A DNA stretch of 64,000 nt, from NCBI GenBank assembly GCA_009746045.1, contig RPFO01000090.1, forward strand, positions 1,015,298-1,079,297, read 5' to 3'. This document shows positions 9,400-23,000 of this stretch, piece by piece. The translations under genes and the position numbers were made by a program. Every line of letters starts with the position of its first letter. The stretch's first letter is position 1. Source of the stretch: Mesostigma viride. Lineage: Eukaryota > Streptophyta > Mesostigmatophyceae > Mesostigmatales > Mesostigmataceae. The notes under the pieces are model-generated. The model ran no database searches. It had not been told where the DNA came from and saw only the letters and a list, made by a program, of their open reading frames with translations.

Positions 9400-12300
9400 G
9401 TGGGTGACGAATGTCATGACCTGTTCTGCAGTGGCAGCCACCATGTTAGCTAAACATATTGGTTGTGGTATAAGCGCATTATAGGCGTCATGTTGGCAAA
9501 CAAGGAGTGTATGGTTTTCTGAAGCCCTAAAACCTTTCTAGTGCACTAATTCCATGTGTGCTTGGTAGGCGCGTCTACTTGATGTTGTGTGCTTGTAGGT
9601 CAAGCCAGAAACCGAGTGTAATGGCAATCATGTCTCGCTTCTTCTGTAGGTGTTGTTGGTACTATGTCGAGCGTTAAGTGTCAAAGTAATAGATATTTGT
9701 TGTTACTTGACCCTGGCCTTAACTTGATGAGCTTGGTACAGTTGCACCGGCCTTTATGTACGGACTAGTTATATTAATTGCCCTCAGGCATGGCTATAGT
9801 AGCCAGATATCATGGATGTATGTGAATCGTAGCAAGTGCTTTAATTAAATGTAGCAGAGAGCTCTATGACAGGGTGTTTCCGCTCTCTAGCTAGCGGGGA
9901 TGCTGTGAAACCAGAGGAAGGGGTTGTCGTCGAGGAAGGATGACATTAGGATACAGTGAGTTACATCTTCAATTGTTGTTCTGCTATTTTTACACCGCAT
10001 GTGTACATACATGATTTGTGATAGTCTTTGTCAGGGACTTGGGTGGTTGCATGAGTGGAGCAAATGGTGCATGTACCGTGTGCTTGCTTAATTCTCTTGT
10101 GAGTGGATCGAGGGGCCGGATTTCTAGCTGTAGTGGTGGTTGCAAACAGGCACGCCGGGGCCTAATGTACATCGTAGTCCAAAGGGGGAATACTATAGCG
10201 GGCTGATAGCTGATGCAGAATGTGAATTACAGCTATATAGCCCTACTAGTACCGTAGCGGCCCTTGTATGTGTACGCTTAATTATCGTACGAAGAGTTTT
10301 TGGAATTTTGTCACGTGTAGTAACGTAAACTTTTGGGATTTTTTTTTACAGTACGTAGGTATATTGTCAGGGTATACCGTATGCTTGAGGGTCCTCTACA
10401 GGTTTACCCTCTGGGGGGCCCTAGTATGTATATTGACTATCTGAAGGAGATATCTTGGGTTGTACGAGGCCGGAAGCTAGGAGTTTTTTGGGGGGGCATA
10501 TACGACTGGCCGATTCGTGCATCATTATGCGCACTGATATAAGGGCCACTGCGTTAGTCTGAGTAGCTCCCCTACAGTGGCTTGCCGAGCTGAGGGCACT
10601 ATTTTGTGTGTCACGGTTCATGCTGTCAGAGATATGTTTGTGCATGTCTAATATGCATATATCTTCCTCGTCAGATTGGTACGGTATGTAGTGTCCGGGC
10701 GCCATTGCATGCATAATTCTTAACTCAGTGACAAGGTCACTCCAGGACAAATTCTGTCAATGAGAAAAAATTATACATCCCTGTGCTTGCTGCGAGGTCG
10801 ATACAACTGTCAGTGGTCTGATATCAACTTGTGACGCGGTGTCTGACCATCGGTGGCTCTTAGAAAGACATCAGTCTCTTGCACGACAATTGTTTTTTCA
10901 TGATGATATTTTGCCAGGCGTTTCTTGGAATTCGAATGTTTGGGGAAACTAAGTTGGGGAAGTACAGTTTGTATACTTTCTGTGAGCATATCGCCATAAG
11001 TTAGGAAATGAGAAATGAACGACGTGGTATATTGCTTGAGAACACTGTGTGCTGAGAGCAATGAATTGCTTGGTTCATTAGAAAATAGGTTTACCCTTTA
11101 TCAACGTTCCTCTCACTGGCTGCGCCGCCAGTGACCGTTGGGTGCAGACCGTTGGCCCGAGGCCGCACGATGACAGGTAGCAGTCTAGTCACTGCATCGT
11201 GTGATCACAGATCAATGCACGCTGCAGTACGGTCCCTATCTAGGATACTCTAGTACCGTCCAATGACAGGACACTACGTATACTGGGTACTGACATCTGT
11301 CACGTACCCCAGTACCCAAAGTACCTATCTAGGGAAACGTATGCGACTCGACTAGCATTCCTATCTGCATAGCCCACGTGGTATTTATATTCACATACCA
11401 ACGTAGGTTTACAAGGCTTATTCATACGTTGTATTCACAATGCCTTTGAGACTTAGTCTACAGCAAAGCATGGAGACTAACTCCAGTATTGTTTTATTAT
11501 TTATTTCAGGTCTGCACCCCCAACATTATTGTTATTGTTTTTAAGTTGATTAGGGGTACAAAAGAGACATGGCTGGTTGAGCCAGGTTGGTTACAGCTGG
11601 CTGTTCTGGCCAGGTGTTATATTGCACATTAAATAAGGTGTACACAGCTGGCTGGTTTGGCCAGTTATTGGAGCACACATTAAGTAAGTGGATACAAAGC
11701 TTGTGTCCTCAAGCTGCAAATGGATACAAATCTGACCTAGCCAGCACTCACACCCCACAACGAATGTGTTGAATTTTATGGCGCCCAGCAGCTATCGCTG
11801 TGGTAAGGGGGTGTGGTGGTTGTGTACTGTGCTATGGCCAGTCATTTATTCAAACACTGACTCTGATATCATAGGGGTTCATGTTCTGAAAGAGGAGCTG
11901 GTACTGTTGGCCAGCAGCATCCCGCAGCTTCGTTAGAGCGTCTGCTGGGTTGTCCTCATCATCCACATGAGTCCAGCTGGAAAAATAGGTGGCCTCCTGT
12001 TTGAGGATCACCCAATCCAAGTCAGTGTGGACAGCAGCAGAAACAGATTTCTTGGTTAGAAAACTGATCACAGAAAAGCTGTCAGTGTAGAGATGTGAGA
12101 TTACATTGCATGTGCTGCCTGCCTGGGTTTGTAGCCAGGTGAGCATGTGCTGCAGCTAGGGAACGAGCATGCAATGCAGCAGACACCACAGCACGACATT
12201 CAGCTGAGTTGCTGCTGCCAGGTTTTCTGCGGTGTAGCCTGCTGTACCAGGAAGTGAGGGACATGTAATCTGACCTGTTGGTGAGAAAAAACAGCCCTGA

Positions 12301-15300
12301 TTCCCGTGCCCCCATCTGATTGATTGTTCTGCTCTCCATGGAGCTGTCCATGACACATTGGATGTGGATGTCTTCCATCAGATTCAGGCCATGGAGGATG
12401 AGGGGGGGACAGTCATTGACCAACTTCCTGATGTGACTGCATTTTATCTTGACTAGAACATCATGGGTGACCCTGCTGATGACAGCTAAGGGAGCCCCAC
12501 AGATGGCTGACCACCACCCCAGTTTGCCCTGAACAGTGGCACACATGTGTAAGGGGAGGTAGTTGTCCTGCAGCAGATCTAGACAATCTTGGATATATTC
12601 TGCAGGAGGGGAGAGAGAGCAGACCCACTGATCTGGCTGCCTATGCAGCTGCAACATGATGCCACAGAACTGGATGGGGGTTGTGCTCAATTCCACCTGT
12701 TTGCCAATCTCATATGATTCCTGGACCTGCTGAATAAAGGTTTTCACCTCAGCTCTAGGCCCACAAATGAGTTGGTCATCTCCATGCCACACAAAGAACA
12801 GCAGTCCAGAGGGGGTGGGTACAACAAAAAAGCATGGGTCCAGGTCATCATACGTGGCCTTGAGCTTTTTGAATACTTCCTCTGCTGAGTCTCTGAAAAT
12901 TTTTGGGGCACTGACAAGCCCTTCCACCCCAATGTTGATGATAAGGTGGGGCTCATCAATGTAAGGTTTCCACACAGCTGGGGTGTCTACCACGTACACC
13001 TTCCCTTTCCACACAGATTCAGCCTTTTCTGGGTCCCCCCTGAGGAAGGCCCTTTTAATATCAGTGGCTTTGCAGACATAGTCTTGGCCTGCATTGAGGT
13101 TGTGGAGGAATAGGGAGAGCATGATCCTGAGTGAGGTTTGTTGCAACCCAGGTGTGTAGGTTTCCCCTTTTGGCAGTGTGGATGTCCCCTTTAATTCTGT
13201 GACACATGGTCTGGCATGGAAGATTGGGGAGCCCACTTTTTGTGGTTTTTGTTTGAGAACAAATTTTAATCTGAGCTTTTTGGCTCCCTCTGGCACGTCC
13301 CATGAAGGGGTGACAGGAGGTTTGTATTGAGGGTTTTTGGGGTTGGGCAGGACCCATTCCTGCCTGGCTTGGTGGACAATGGCCATCAGCCACTTGGTAA
13401 ACCCTTTTTGTGTTTTGCATTCTTGTATGACGTGGGAGATTTGGTGGGGTGAGTGCATGGCTATGTCCCACTTACCCAGCCCAAAGGCTGAGGGATGGAG
13501 GAACTGGCTGTGCACTAACTTGTCCAAATCAGGGATCTCCCCTGGTGCATACTGAGTGTTGACTGCCTTGATGACAGCATCCATACCAGGGACAATACTG
13601 GAGAGAGGGATTTTAAAGTGGTCCAGAGGAACTGCACCCACCCCTGTGACACTGAGCTCATTAGCTGAGATAAGCACCCCAGGATAGGATACAAAAGGTT
13701 CCCCCAACAAGGTGTTACCAGAGTACCCCTCCACCACCTGGAAGGGTGTCTGAATACCAAGTATAGGGAGCATCACCTGTCCCACTACATCCAGTGAGCT
13801 TTGGCCTGAGAAATCCTGCACCCGTGCCCAAAATGAAGGTGCAATCTCAAGACCAGGGATGGCTTGTGCACTGATCACACTGACCTGTGCCTGAGTGTCT
13901 ATTGCCAGGGTCCAGGGGTCCTGACTAGTGCACACAGCTGAGACTTTTGCCAACCCTTCGGCCACAGCAGCTTGTTGCTTATGTGACCTGTGTAATGCTT
14001 GCAAGGCGACTGCCAATCTTGACCTCAGAGCGGGAGGGTTGGCAGACAATTTGGTGCCTTGGGGCTGAGCTAATGCTTCCAACCCAGCTACCTCGTGCCT
14101 GGTTAAGCGATCCCCAGGTTGTGAAGTGGGCCTGGCTTCACTGAGGGTGGAAGGGTTCACAGAGGGTGCTGTGGTGCTGTCAACAGCAGTAATTGGTGGC
14201 TCAGGGCTACTGCTGGGCATGCTGGAGTTGCCAGATAGAAGTAGTGAGTCCATGCTTAAAGACTCTTCCCCAGGCACGTCTGCCATGGGAGAATAATACT
14301 TCTTAATTCTATGACAGCTCACCCTGTGACGCTTCCCATTGATATTGTGCTTGACCTCCACGGTCTTGCTGTTTTTGGTAAATCCACGGATGGTAACTGG
14401 ACCTAGCCAAGTTCCAACCTTACCAAAGCGTTTTCCTTGTAATAGAGAACTTGATCACCTTTTTGGAATACTGGCCTGGGATGGGTTTTATCTTTTTCTG
14501 CCAGTTTTGCTGAGGTTTGTGCACGTGCAGTGTTGTACAGTGCTATCACCTCTGGGGGATATACACCTGCCTGCAGGCCTGCTGGGATTACTTCACCCCA
14601 CTTGGCATGCAAGACAGGTCTCATGTTTAGGGTTGTGCACATTTCATGACACCAGAGTGCCCTGTCACAATAGACCCCTGAAGTAGCATCCTTGGAAGGA
14701 TTTTTGGCTAGTAGGGTTTTGACAGATCTGATGGTTCTTTCAATGACCCCCTGACCCTCATGATCTTCCAGCCCAGCAATCTCTATTGCTTCACACCCTT
14801 CCAGGTCAGTCAGACAAGAAAATTGTTGATCAAGCAAAATTCTGTCAACTGGGTAGAATCTGGGTAAAGCAATCATGAGTGCAACACGTAGCTGCCCTGC
14901 AGACACATGCCAGGTAGGGGTTCCATTACTGTGAACCTGGACCATGAATCTTTTAGGATCAGGTAGGGCTGGACATCTTTGTTGATGTGCATCACATCCC
15001 CATCTTCCACCACTATCATGCCTCTAGTGGTGGAAGGAGTTGCAGTATGCCATTTTTTAGGTTTGGGGCTGTTAAACTGACATTCTTGACAGTGTTGTCT
15101 AGCCAGTTTTACTGCATTCCTGAGTGGTTTTCCCATGCTACTACCCCCCAGCCGTCTGGCTAGTTCCTCAGCCACTGTTTCATGACCCATGGCTAGGCAG
15201 CAGCTGGTGAGCAAGCTCCTTGATATCAATGGAGTTGTCAACAGTGGGGGTTAGTGCTTTTATGTAAGGTTCCAGTACAGGGTGTTGGGAGGACAGTAAG

Positions 15301-15583
15301 GTTGCTGCCTCAAAATCAATTATGCCCTGGCTGCCATCCCCAATGGTAATGAGATCATCATCCTCAGAGTAAGCAAGGTGAGAGAACTCACATTGAGTTG
15401 GGTAGCGAGGCCTGTTGCAACGGCTGCCTGGAGCTGGCCAGGTTGTGCCTCGCACGTGTAGTGGCAGCCTGGGCAGAGATCCACATTGTTGACCAGTGTA
15501 GGGTTGTGGTTGCACTGGTTGCGGCTGTGCCCCGTCTGGAAGCACCTCAGGCACCTGACCCTTCCAGGGTTGCCAGGTTGCCT

Positions 15584-15664
<81 letters not shown>

Positions 15665-16973
15665 ATTGCCCTGTGAGGGCCTGTTGTTGGTATTGTTATT
15701 GTTAATTAATTAATCGCAGCTTTTCTTGTTTGTTCATTGTATTGATTGAGAGGACAGTATCTTTGCTGCCTCAAAACCCACCATGGTTTGGTAGCATTTT
15801 CGTTTGTTTGCTTGTAATGAGAGGACAGAAGCTGTGCTGCCTCAACACCAACCATGGTTTGGTAACAGTTTCGTTTGTTTGTTTGCAGTGAGAGGACAGC
15901 ATCTGTGCTGCCTCAACACCAACCATGGTTTGGTAACAGTTTCATTTGTTTGCTTGTAATGAGAGGACAGCATCTGTGCTGCCTCAACACCAACCATGGT
16001 TTGGTAACAGTTTTGTTTGTTTGTTTGTGATCTGTTAGTGTTTCTTGTTATTGCCTCCCGGTGCTGCTTGAGCGTTAGCACCAGCCATATCTTTACCCGC
16101 AAGTACATGCGTTTGGTAATGGCTTCTGCCACTACTGCATGCGTTATTGATTATGTGCGGCGGCTGGGCAAGCTCCATGTCTAGGGAGATTGACAGCAGT
16201 GGGTTTGATTAAGGGCCCTCAGCCCTGACATAGAGAGGATCAACAGTCTCCCTAGAGGGTAGAGGCTGTGCTGCCAAGAAAGCAACAATACCCTTACACT
16301 CATCCCAAATAAAATGGGGAGATCTGCGTTCAAAAGACATGACATTCATTCAGATAAGTCACGTTGGGGTGGACGGAGATACTTGTCTCGTTTGCATATG
16401 CCGTCCAGCCCAGGCCGCCCACCGCCGGCGATGGGGATAGGCCAGGAGTGCTTTTATCACATAACAGCTGGAGCGTTTCTATGCTCCTCATGCTGCAGCG
16501 ATAGCTTTCTGTTTGGTTATGATATGTTGAAAAGATAGCCACCGCTCTTGAGCATTATATCAGAGCATGCATGAGGAAAGAAAGCAACGGACTTGCTTAC
16601 GCTGGAAGCCCCAGGGGCCGGCGCGGGGCCGGTGCCTCCTGGGGGGTTGTTTTCCTGCCGCATTGCCGCCGCCATGGCTGCTCCAGCAGTGGGTGCTGCT
16701 GTCGCAGCCGCCGGGGAAGAGGGTTGGTCGGTGCCCCGTAGGGGAACCGGCTCCGCCACCGGCTGGCGCACAGGGGAGGGGGGTTGTTCGGACTGCCTCG
16801 CGGCAGCCGGACCCTCCACCTGGCTGGTATTGTCATGGTTGTTCTTTTGTTTTCTTTTTCTTTGTCTTCTTTTTGTTTTGTTGTTATTGCATGCAGGCGC
16901 ACCGACATCAGCCGATGCCCTGTTGTCTGGCGGACGACGCTGATCATCATCGTCGTCCCCAAGATGTAGTTTC

Positions 16974-17012
<39 letters not shown>

Positions 17013-20000
17013 CCAGTGCCGGTTTGAACCGTTGTTGAGTTTGATGTTGCTGAAGAGCGTTTATAAAATTCAAGTTAGGAAATGAGAAATGAACGACGTG
17101 GTATATTGCTTGAGAACACTGTGTGCTGAGAGCAATGAATTGCTTGGTTCATTAGAAAATAGGTTTACCCTTTATCAACGTTCCTCTCACTGGCTGCGCC
17201 GCCAGTGACCGTTGGGTGCAGACCGTTGGCCCGAGGCCGCACGATGACAGGTAGCAGTCTAGTCACTGCATCGTGTGATCACAGATCAATGCACGCTGCA
17301 GTACGGTCCCTATCTAGGATACTCTAGTACCGTCCAATGACAGGATACTACGTATACTGGGTACTGACATCTGTCACGTACCCCAGTACCCAAAGTACCT
17401 ATCTAGGGAAACGTATGCGACTCGACTAGCATTCCTATCTGCATAGCCCACGTGGTATTTATATTCACATACCAACGTAGGTTTACAAGGCTTATTCATA
17501 CGTTGTATTCACAATGCCTTTGAGACTTAGTCTACAGCAAAGCATGGAGACTAACTCCATATTCTCAGTCATGAACGTTGTTGTTGGAGGGTTGTTGTAC
17601 CTAGCTAGGCAATTGTAGCGAGAAATGCATGGTGAGGCCGGCCCTTAGTACAAAACACTAACTTTAGATCTATAGCTACCTATAGTACAACTATATAGTA
17701 CGAACTGCTTTTACACGTAGTAGGTACAGCCTACCCGCTATTATCAGTATACATGTTAATTGATCAGTATACTAGTAAGCCACTCTGACAGCTAGTTGCT
17801 GGTTATTATTTCGAATCTAGGTACTTAAGTACTACTAATAGTAGTACCAGTCGTCCAATATACTGGAATGTGGTACATAGTGCTTAAGTCTCGGCTCGAG
17901 ATTAGCTGGAAGTCCTTCCTGATTTCTTTTGCAGTTATAGGCTGCTGTCCATGGATGCATTGATGAATGTATGCCAGTGCCTGCTGCCAGTAGTTAGCTG
18001 CGTTGGCTGGCTGTTCTTACAGTTAATGGATTGCTCGCTCCAGTTTTGGGCTTCTTTCATAATGCCAATCCCACAACTGTAACTTATAACAGGTACACAA
18101 TAGGATCATCTATTTTATTATGAAACTGAGTTTGTAACACTCGATCGGCTGGTACAGGTAATAGTTCGATCTGGGTTCTGCGTCAAGTCCTTGCAGCAAC
18201 CAGGACAATACACTATAGCTTGCGATGATAAGGAGTAGAAGCTAGCACATATACTTAGTCTTGTAGGAATACAGTACTGCAGGCAAAAAAAGTTGATACG
18301 AATTACTTTTGTACAAGGATCATTGGTATTATCTATACTCTTATTGAACTTTTGTGTATGTCAACTTCCATCATCTTCGAGGTTGCGATTGCATGCGTGT
18401 ATGCAATAGGATGCTTTTTTAGATGGCGCTGTTGTAGGATGGGACTGCTGGTAGTAGCTGGGTCATTACTGATGGATAGGGACATGATTCCGCATGCAGA
18501 GCGCATGCTGAGGTATGATGTTATGACTTTTATATATCTTGTTGATGTTTCCTTCATTGCAGACTATTATGGAAGGCCCCTGGTTGCCATAACAATCATG
18601 CACACTAACTAAGACACTAACGAGATACTCTTAATTGTAGATGTTATCTACACGGTGCAAGTTTAGCTTAGCTTCAATTGGTATCTTTACCAAACTAGTA
18701 CAGTAGTGAGTGTTGCCGAATACCTGACACCGTGGCCTTAGTGACCAGTGACACCTCACTGCAATTGAGTAGGGGGCAACACCCAGTTTATTTTGGCCGT
18801 TACGCTGACAGTGTTTTCCATGAGAACCCGTCTGTTCGAGTATTTATTTCCCTCACCTGGTGTGGCACACATTCTCAATCCATTACTTGCAGAAAGGTGA
18901 AACAGTTTGGTACCATACTGTATTCGAACACAGGAGCTCTTGCATGACTTCGCGGCGTTGAAATCATATATAGCCTGTTATAAGGATCTCCTGATCCGAA
19001 GGCATCCCAAGCGATCTATAGCGGGCAACTGCGAAAAAGCTCTTCACTTGAGAGCGCCGGTGCCAAGTGTGTTTTTTTTCAAGAGGCTGTTCTAGAGGCT
19101 AATATGTACTGTCATGGCACACTGCCAAATACAGTTTTATCAAAATCAGTCTGTGTTTAGGCTTCAATTGATGCCCAAAGTCATTTCAAAAGCTAGAATG
19201 TCAATCGTAATCCAGCTGTTAGTTTTGTAGCTTTATATGTGTGCGTCAAGTTGGCTCATTTTATTTGGAAGTTGTCTATAATCAGCGGTGTCTTGGAAAG
19301 TAAGTTAATATAATATTGTAACTTATAGATATTACATGTGCATGGTTATTGCACTTGACCTCAATCAAAGCTTTGCAGCATTATATTATGTCAAAATGTC
19401 AAGTGCACGAATTAGCTTTCTGCATCATCAATTGATAGAATATTACTTCTTTTCCAGCACCCTAGGTAGCTCCACCGATGTTGCAACTTCCGGCAAAATT
19501 AACGTTTGACACGATAGTGTTTTATTTCAAAAATTATAAAATTTTTTTGTGTTTCCAATCCTTCCCACAAAAGCATCGCTTTGATAGATATCTATGTCAA
19601 AATAGAACGAATCCATATGACTTTGATTGTGAATTGTATGATCTATTCTACTTTTGCGGTTCTGTGATGCAAACGAGTTAGTAGCTCTGCCCATCATGTA
19701 AAGAAAGTTTCTCTCATCGATTTGCTAGTTAACCAGACATTCATTGATTTGGTACTCATTGAGCAGTGTGAGTCGTTTGATTTGCTGCCAGCGTAGCAAC
19801 CATGAGCCTGGCTGCACGATCAAGGAAATTGTGCTATTTTTCCATTAAAGTTGTGACTGGTTTTAACCATGGACGATGTGATGTTTTCTCATGATTACTT
19901 ACAAGTGTCGCACATCGGTGAGAAGGCTGACCGCCTGAGATGGATATTTTCCTTGGGGGCAAGCATTTCCTTTGCCTGCAGGCGCACGATGATGGTCACT

Positions 20001-23000
20001 TTGCTCCAATGCAATGCACTCCATGGATGGTGACCTCATCACAGATCTGGCGACCAGTGAGCGGTCAACTATGCCTGGCAGGGGAGTTCTCCGGCCACTC
20101 GGGAGCCATCATGTGCTTGCTGGCTGTGCCAGACGGAGGCATCCTATTTTCGGGCTCGCAGGATGGCAGTATTATGGTATGTTATATAAGTTGTGCCTGC
20201 CAATTTGCATCACACTTGTAAGTGTTGTATTATAGTGTATATTATAGTTATCCTAAAATTAGCCGACGTCTTGAGCCCACCTCTATATTTGTAGCATAAG
20301 CTATGCGTCAGCCTGCCTATGGTATTGCACTGGTTGTATTGCACCCACACTGTTGTGCCCCGGCATGATGCACCATGCCGTGGAGAGGGCGCTCTGTGGC
20401 CTGCCCACTTGCGGCAGTGAGAGAAGCTAGGGCGCCCTCCCTCCTTCTCGCTGTGTATATAGGGTTGAAGGTTCCTTTACTCTGTATTGGCACCCACGTG
20501 ATGCAGTCACGTGCTTATTAATTAATTAATATAGTTATCCTGCTTTGGTGAATTGGTGCCCGTGTTGTCTTCGTAGTTGGTCGTTTCTACTAACCCGGGT
20601 TAGTAAGTACGCCGTACGAGTCGCAAAAATACGGGAGTACGCGTACTGAACGCCTTGGCGGTAAATACGCGTATTTTTGACGGTACGGGAAGTGGGAACT
20701 GAACTTAGTATTTTGCGGGGTACTAGCGGGCAGCGCGGTGCCTGTACTGGGGTCTTGGCGCGGCGTTTCACTGCCCGTTCGAGATAATTTTACTGTCAAG
20801 ACTAGGTGCGAACAGTTCTTTCCGTCAAGCGCAACCCTTACTAATTGTTTGGCTCATGGCCTAGGAAAAGTTTAGTTGCAAGTCAATGGTGCGAAAGCCA
20901 GCAATAATGCATTATGTCAGCATATACGACACGCAAGTGAAGACCTTGTAATACTGGTTGTTATGCTGCAATATTATAGCGAGTTGCGGTCAGGCCAGTG
21001 CGACAGCTATTTTCAGTTAGCAGCCGTGCATAATTATGCCGAAGGTCCAGAGTGGGATTATGAGGGAAAAACGAAAGAACAAATCAGAAATCCTTATATG
21101 CACAAACCGGTTTCCGCGACGAAGTACCACTAGCTCGCAGTTTGCAACAAGAAGTTTTCATGCGTCTACCTCATCATCGACTCCTCTTCATAATGGCTAG
21201 CTGCAGATCGCCAAACGGCTGGTTCCCACAGACCAGATGGCTTCCAGGCTGCTGATTGCCGAGGTCTTTAGATGGGATTAAATGCCGAGGGCACACACGG
21301 ATGTTGTTATAATAATAGCCAATAAGCACACCAAATGTTCTCAACCAATACGCATCAACGTCATGAACGTGCATGCTATATATTGTGTGATGAAGTCGGA
21401 AATGACAAGCTTTGTTAATTATTATCCGTGCTGGTAGTGTTTTTCATATGGATGTGCACACTGCAACCCAACAGTCACGTATTTTGGGCCCGCGTACTTT
21501 GGAGCCCGAAGTCTATTCATACACCCGTTTGCTCACCATAGTCACCAGCATCTTTGTTAAAACAATAAGTAGATGCATACAGACAGGTAGCGGTTACAGA
21601 ACCGCTATTAAGAACTCCTTAGGCATGGCTCGCGATTACCCGCGCAGACCAGGCCACCAAAGAGGGTGGGTGGGTGGGACAAGAAAAAAGACCACAACAA
21701 TGTCACTACGCCGCCAAAGTAGTCAAACTGCCCTAGCACGGGGCTGACATCAGCAACCGAGCTTAACTTAACACGCCAACCTGAGAATGTAGCGACACCT
21801 ACCGTACCACAAAAACAACAACCAATCAAATACCCTTTCCGAAAGGTTCTAATTATCATTCAACAAACCGGTTCAACAAACCCGGCCCTGTCAAACTTTA
21901 AGCATAAGATTGTTTCGAGATTGTAGCACAATAGGGCCACTGCCCCTACTAACAATTCCAGGTCGCCAGCCATTAGCCAAATCCGGTTACATCTGCCAAA
22001 CCCGCCCGGTTCAGCCGACCATCCAGGCGGCTCCCGTGAGCGGCCTTATTCCCCGCCTCACTTCGAGAAACTCTTTTCAAAGAAATCCGATTCATACACC
22101 CGTTTGCTCACCATAGTCACCAGCATCTTTGTTAAAACAATAAGTAGATGCATACAGACAGGTAGCGGTTACAGAACCGCTATTAAGAACTCCTTAGGCA
22201 TGGCTCGCGATTACCCAACCTCCCCTTCCTGGCCCTCCGGTCCGCTAAAGAAGCACCATTTCCTTTCCCGTCAAAAGCTGTCCTGTCGCGATGGGCGCTC
22301 TCCGTTGCCAGAAAACAGATTTAATTCCCAGCGACTGTGAATGCACAAAAATTCATGCACTGTCAATCGACACAGCTCGCATTTTTGACCCCACTCGGGG
22401 GCCCCCGCTGACCTCGTTGCCGACCTCTTCTCTGGTCCGCTAAGGGGTGCTGTCGCGGAACACAAAGTCAAAGCAAAAGCTGCTGACTGGCGCCGCTGAT
22501 TCCAGCCGACGCCCAGTTTACAACTTTTTTGAAGAGCAACCAACCTAGTGCCGAGCACATAAACACTCCTTCCGTACAAAAAAGTGGAAATACCACTGAT
22601 TACGAAATCAAGTTGGCTTTCAGCCCTTGCCTCCTGCGCCGAGGCTCCGTGTCCCACAACGGTGACTTAAATTTTTTACCCCCCCGAGCCGCGGCGGCCC
22701 TCAAGCCAAGCCCAACCCGGAATGCAAGCATTTCCAGGTACGAGACAACTCAAAGGCAGGCCAGCCTGCCGACAGCCCAACCCGAGGCGCAAGCATCCCC
22801 AGGTACGGAACCATCAAGCAAGCTAGCCCTTGCCCAACCCGGCCAGCTGGCCGTTTCTTTCAAACAAACCAGCCATTAAATAATGCATCAGCCCCCGCTT
22901 CGCATTTAAACCCCGATCACCCGGACATTAATTCCGGGCCAGTGGCAGCCATGAATCCCAACCGCCTTAAGCAGCCAGGGATCATGGATGCCGGAAATTT

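Larger units (their letters stand above)
10994..17561 (-). mobile_element. Complete Copia-like LTR retrotransposon with target duplication
   Basis: It is bounded by 484-bp LTRs at 10999-11482 and 17073-17556, which appear to differ at one site (GGACACTA versus GGATACTA). The LTR ends are AGTTAG...CTAACT, and the 5-bp duplication CCATA lies at 10994-10998 and 17557-17561. Coding is on the minus strand: poly-Asn and CCHC gag piece, integrase, retropepsin-like domain, Copia-type reverse transcriptase and RNase H. Near-identical LTRs imply a young insertion, yet the reading frame is broken at four or more places. I could not identify a convincing primer-binding site or polypurine tract. Confidence 0.85.
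9400..20044 (+). other. Intron 1 (10.6 kb), host of the Copia-like element
   Basis: The intron runs from GTGGGT to ATCACAG. It contains the complete minus-strand element 10999-17556. The flanks 9400-10993 and 17562-20044 are AT-rich and show no coding frame or known repeat. Confidence 0.6.

Noticed and set aside
16567-17085. 172-codon plus-strand frame
   Set aside because: It runs through a poly-T stretch and a GC-rich patch inside the minus-strand Copia leader; no motif.
19982-20044. Longer version of exon 2 starting after TTTGCCTGCAG
   Set aside because: In frame and possible, but the ATC TGG start at 20045 matches the position used by four other blade exons.
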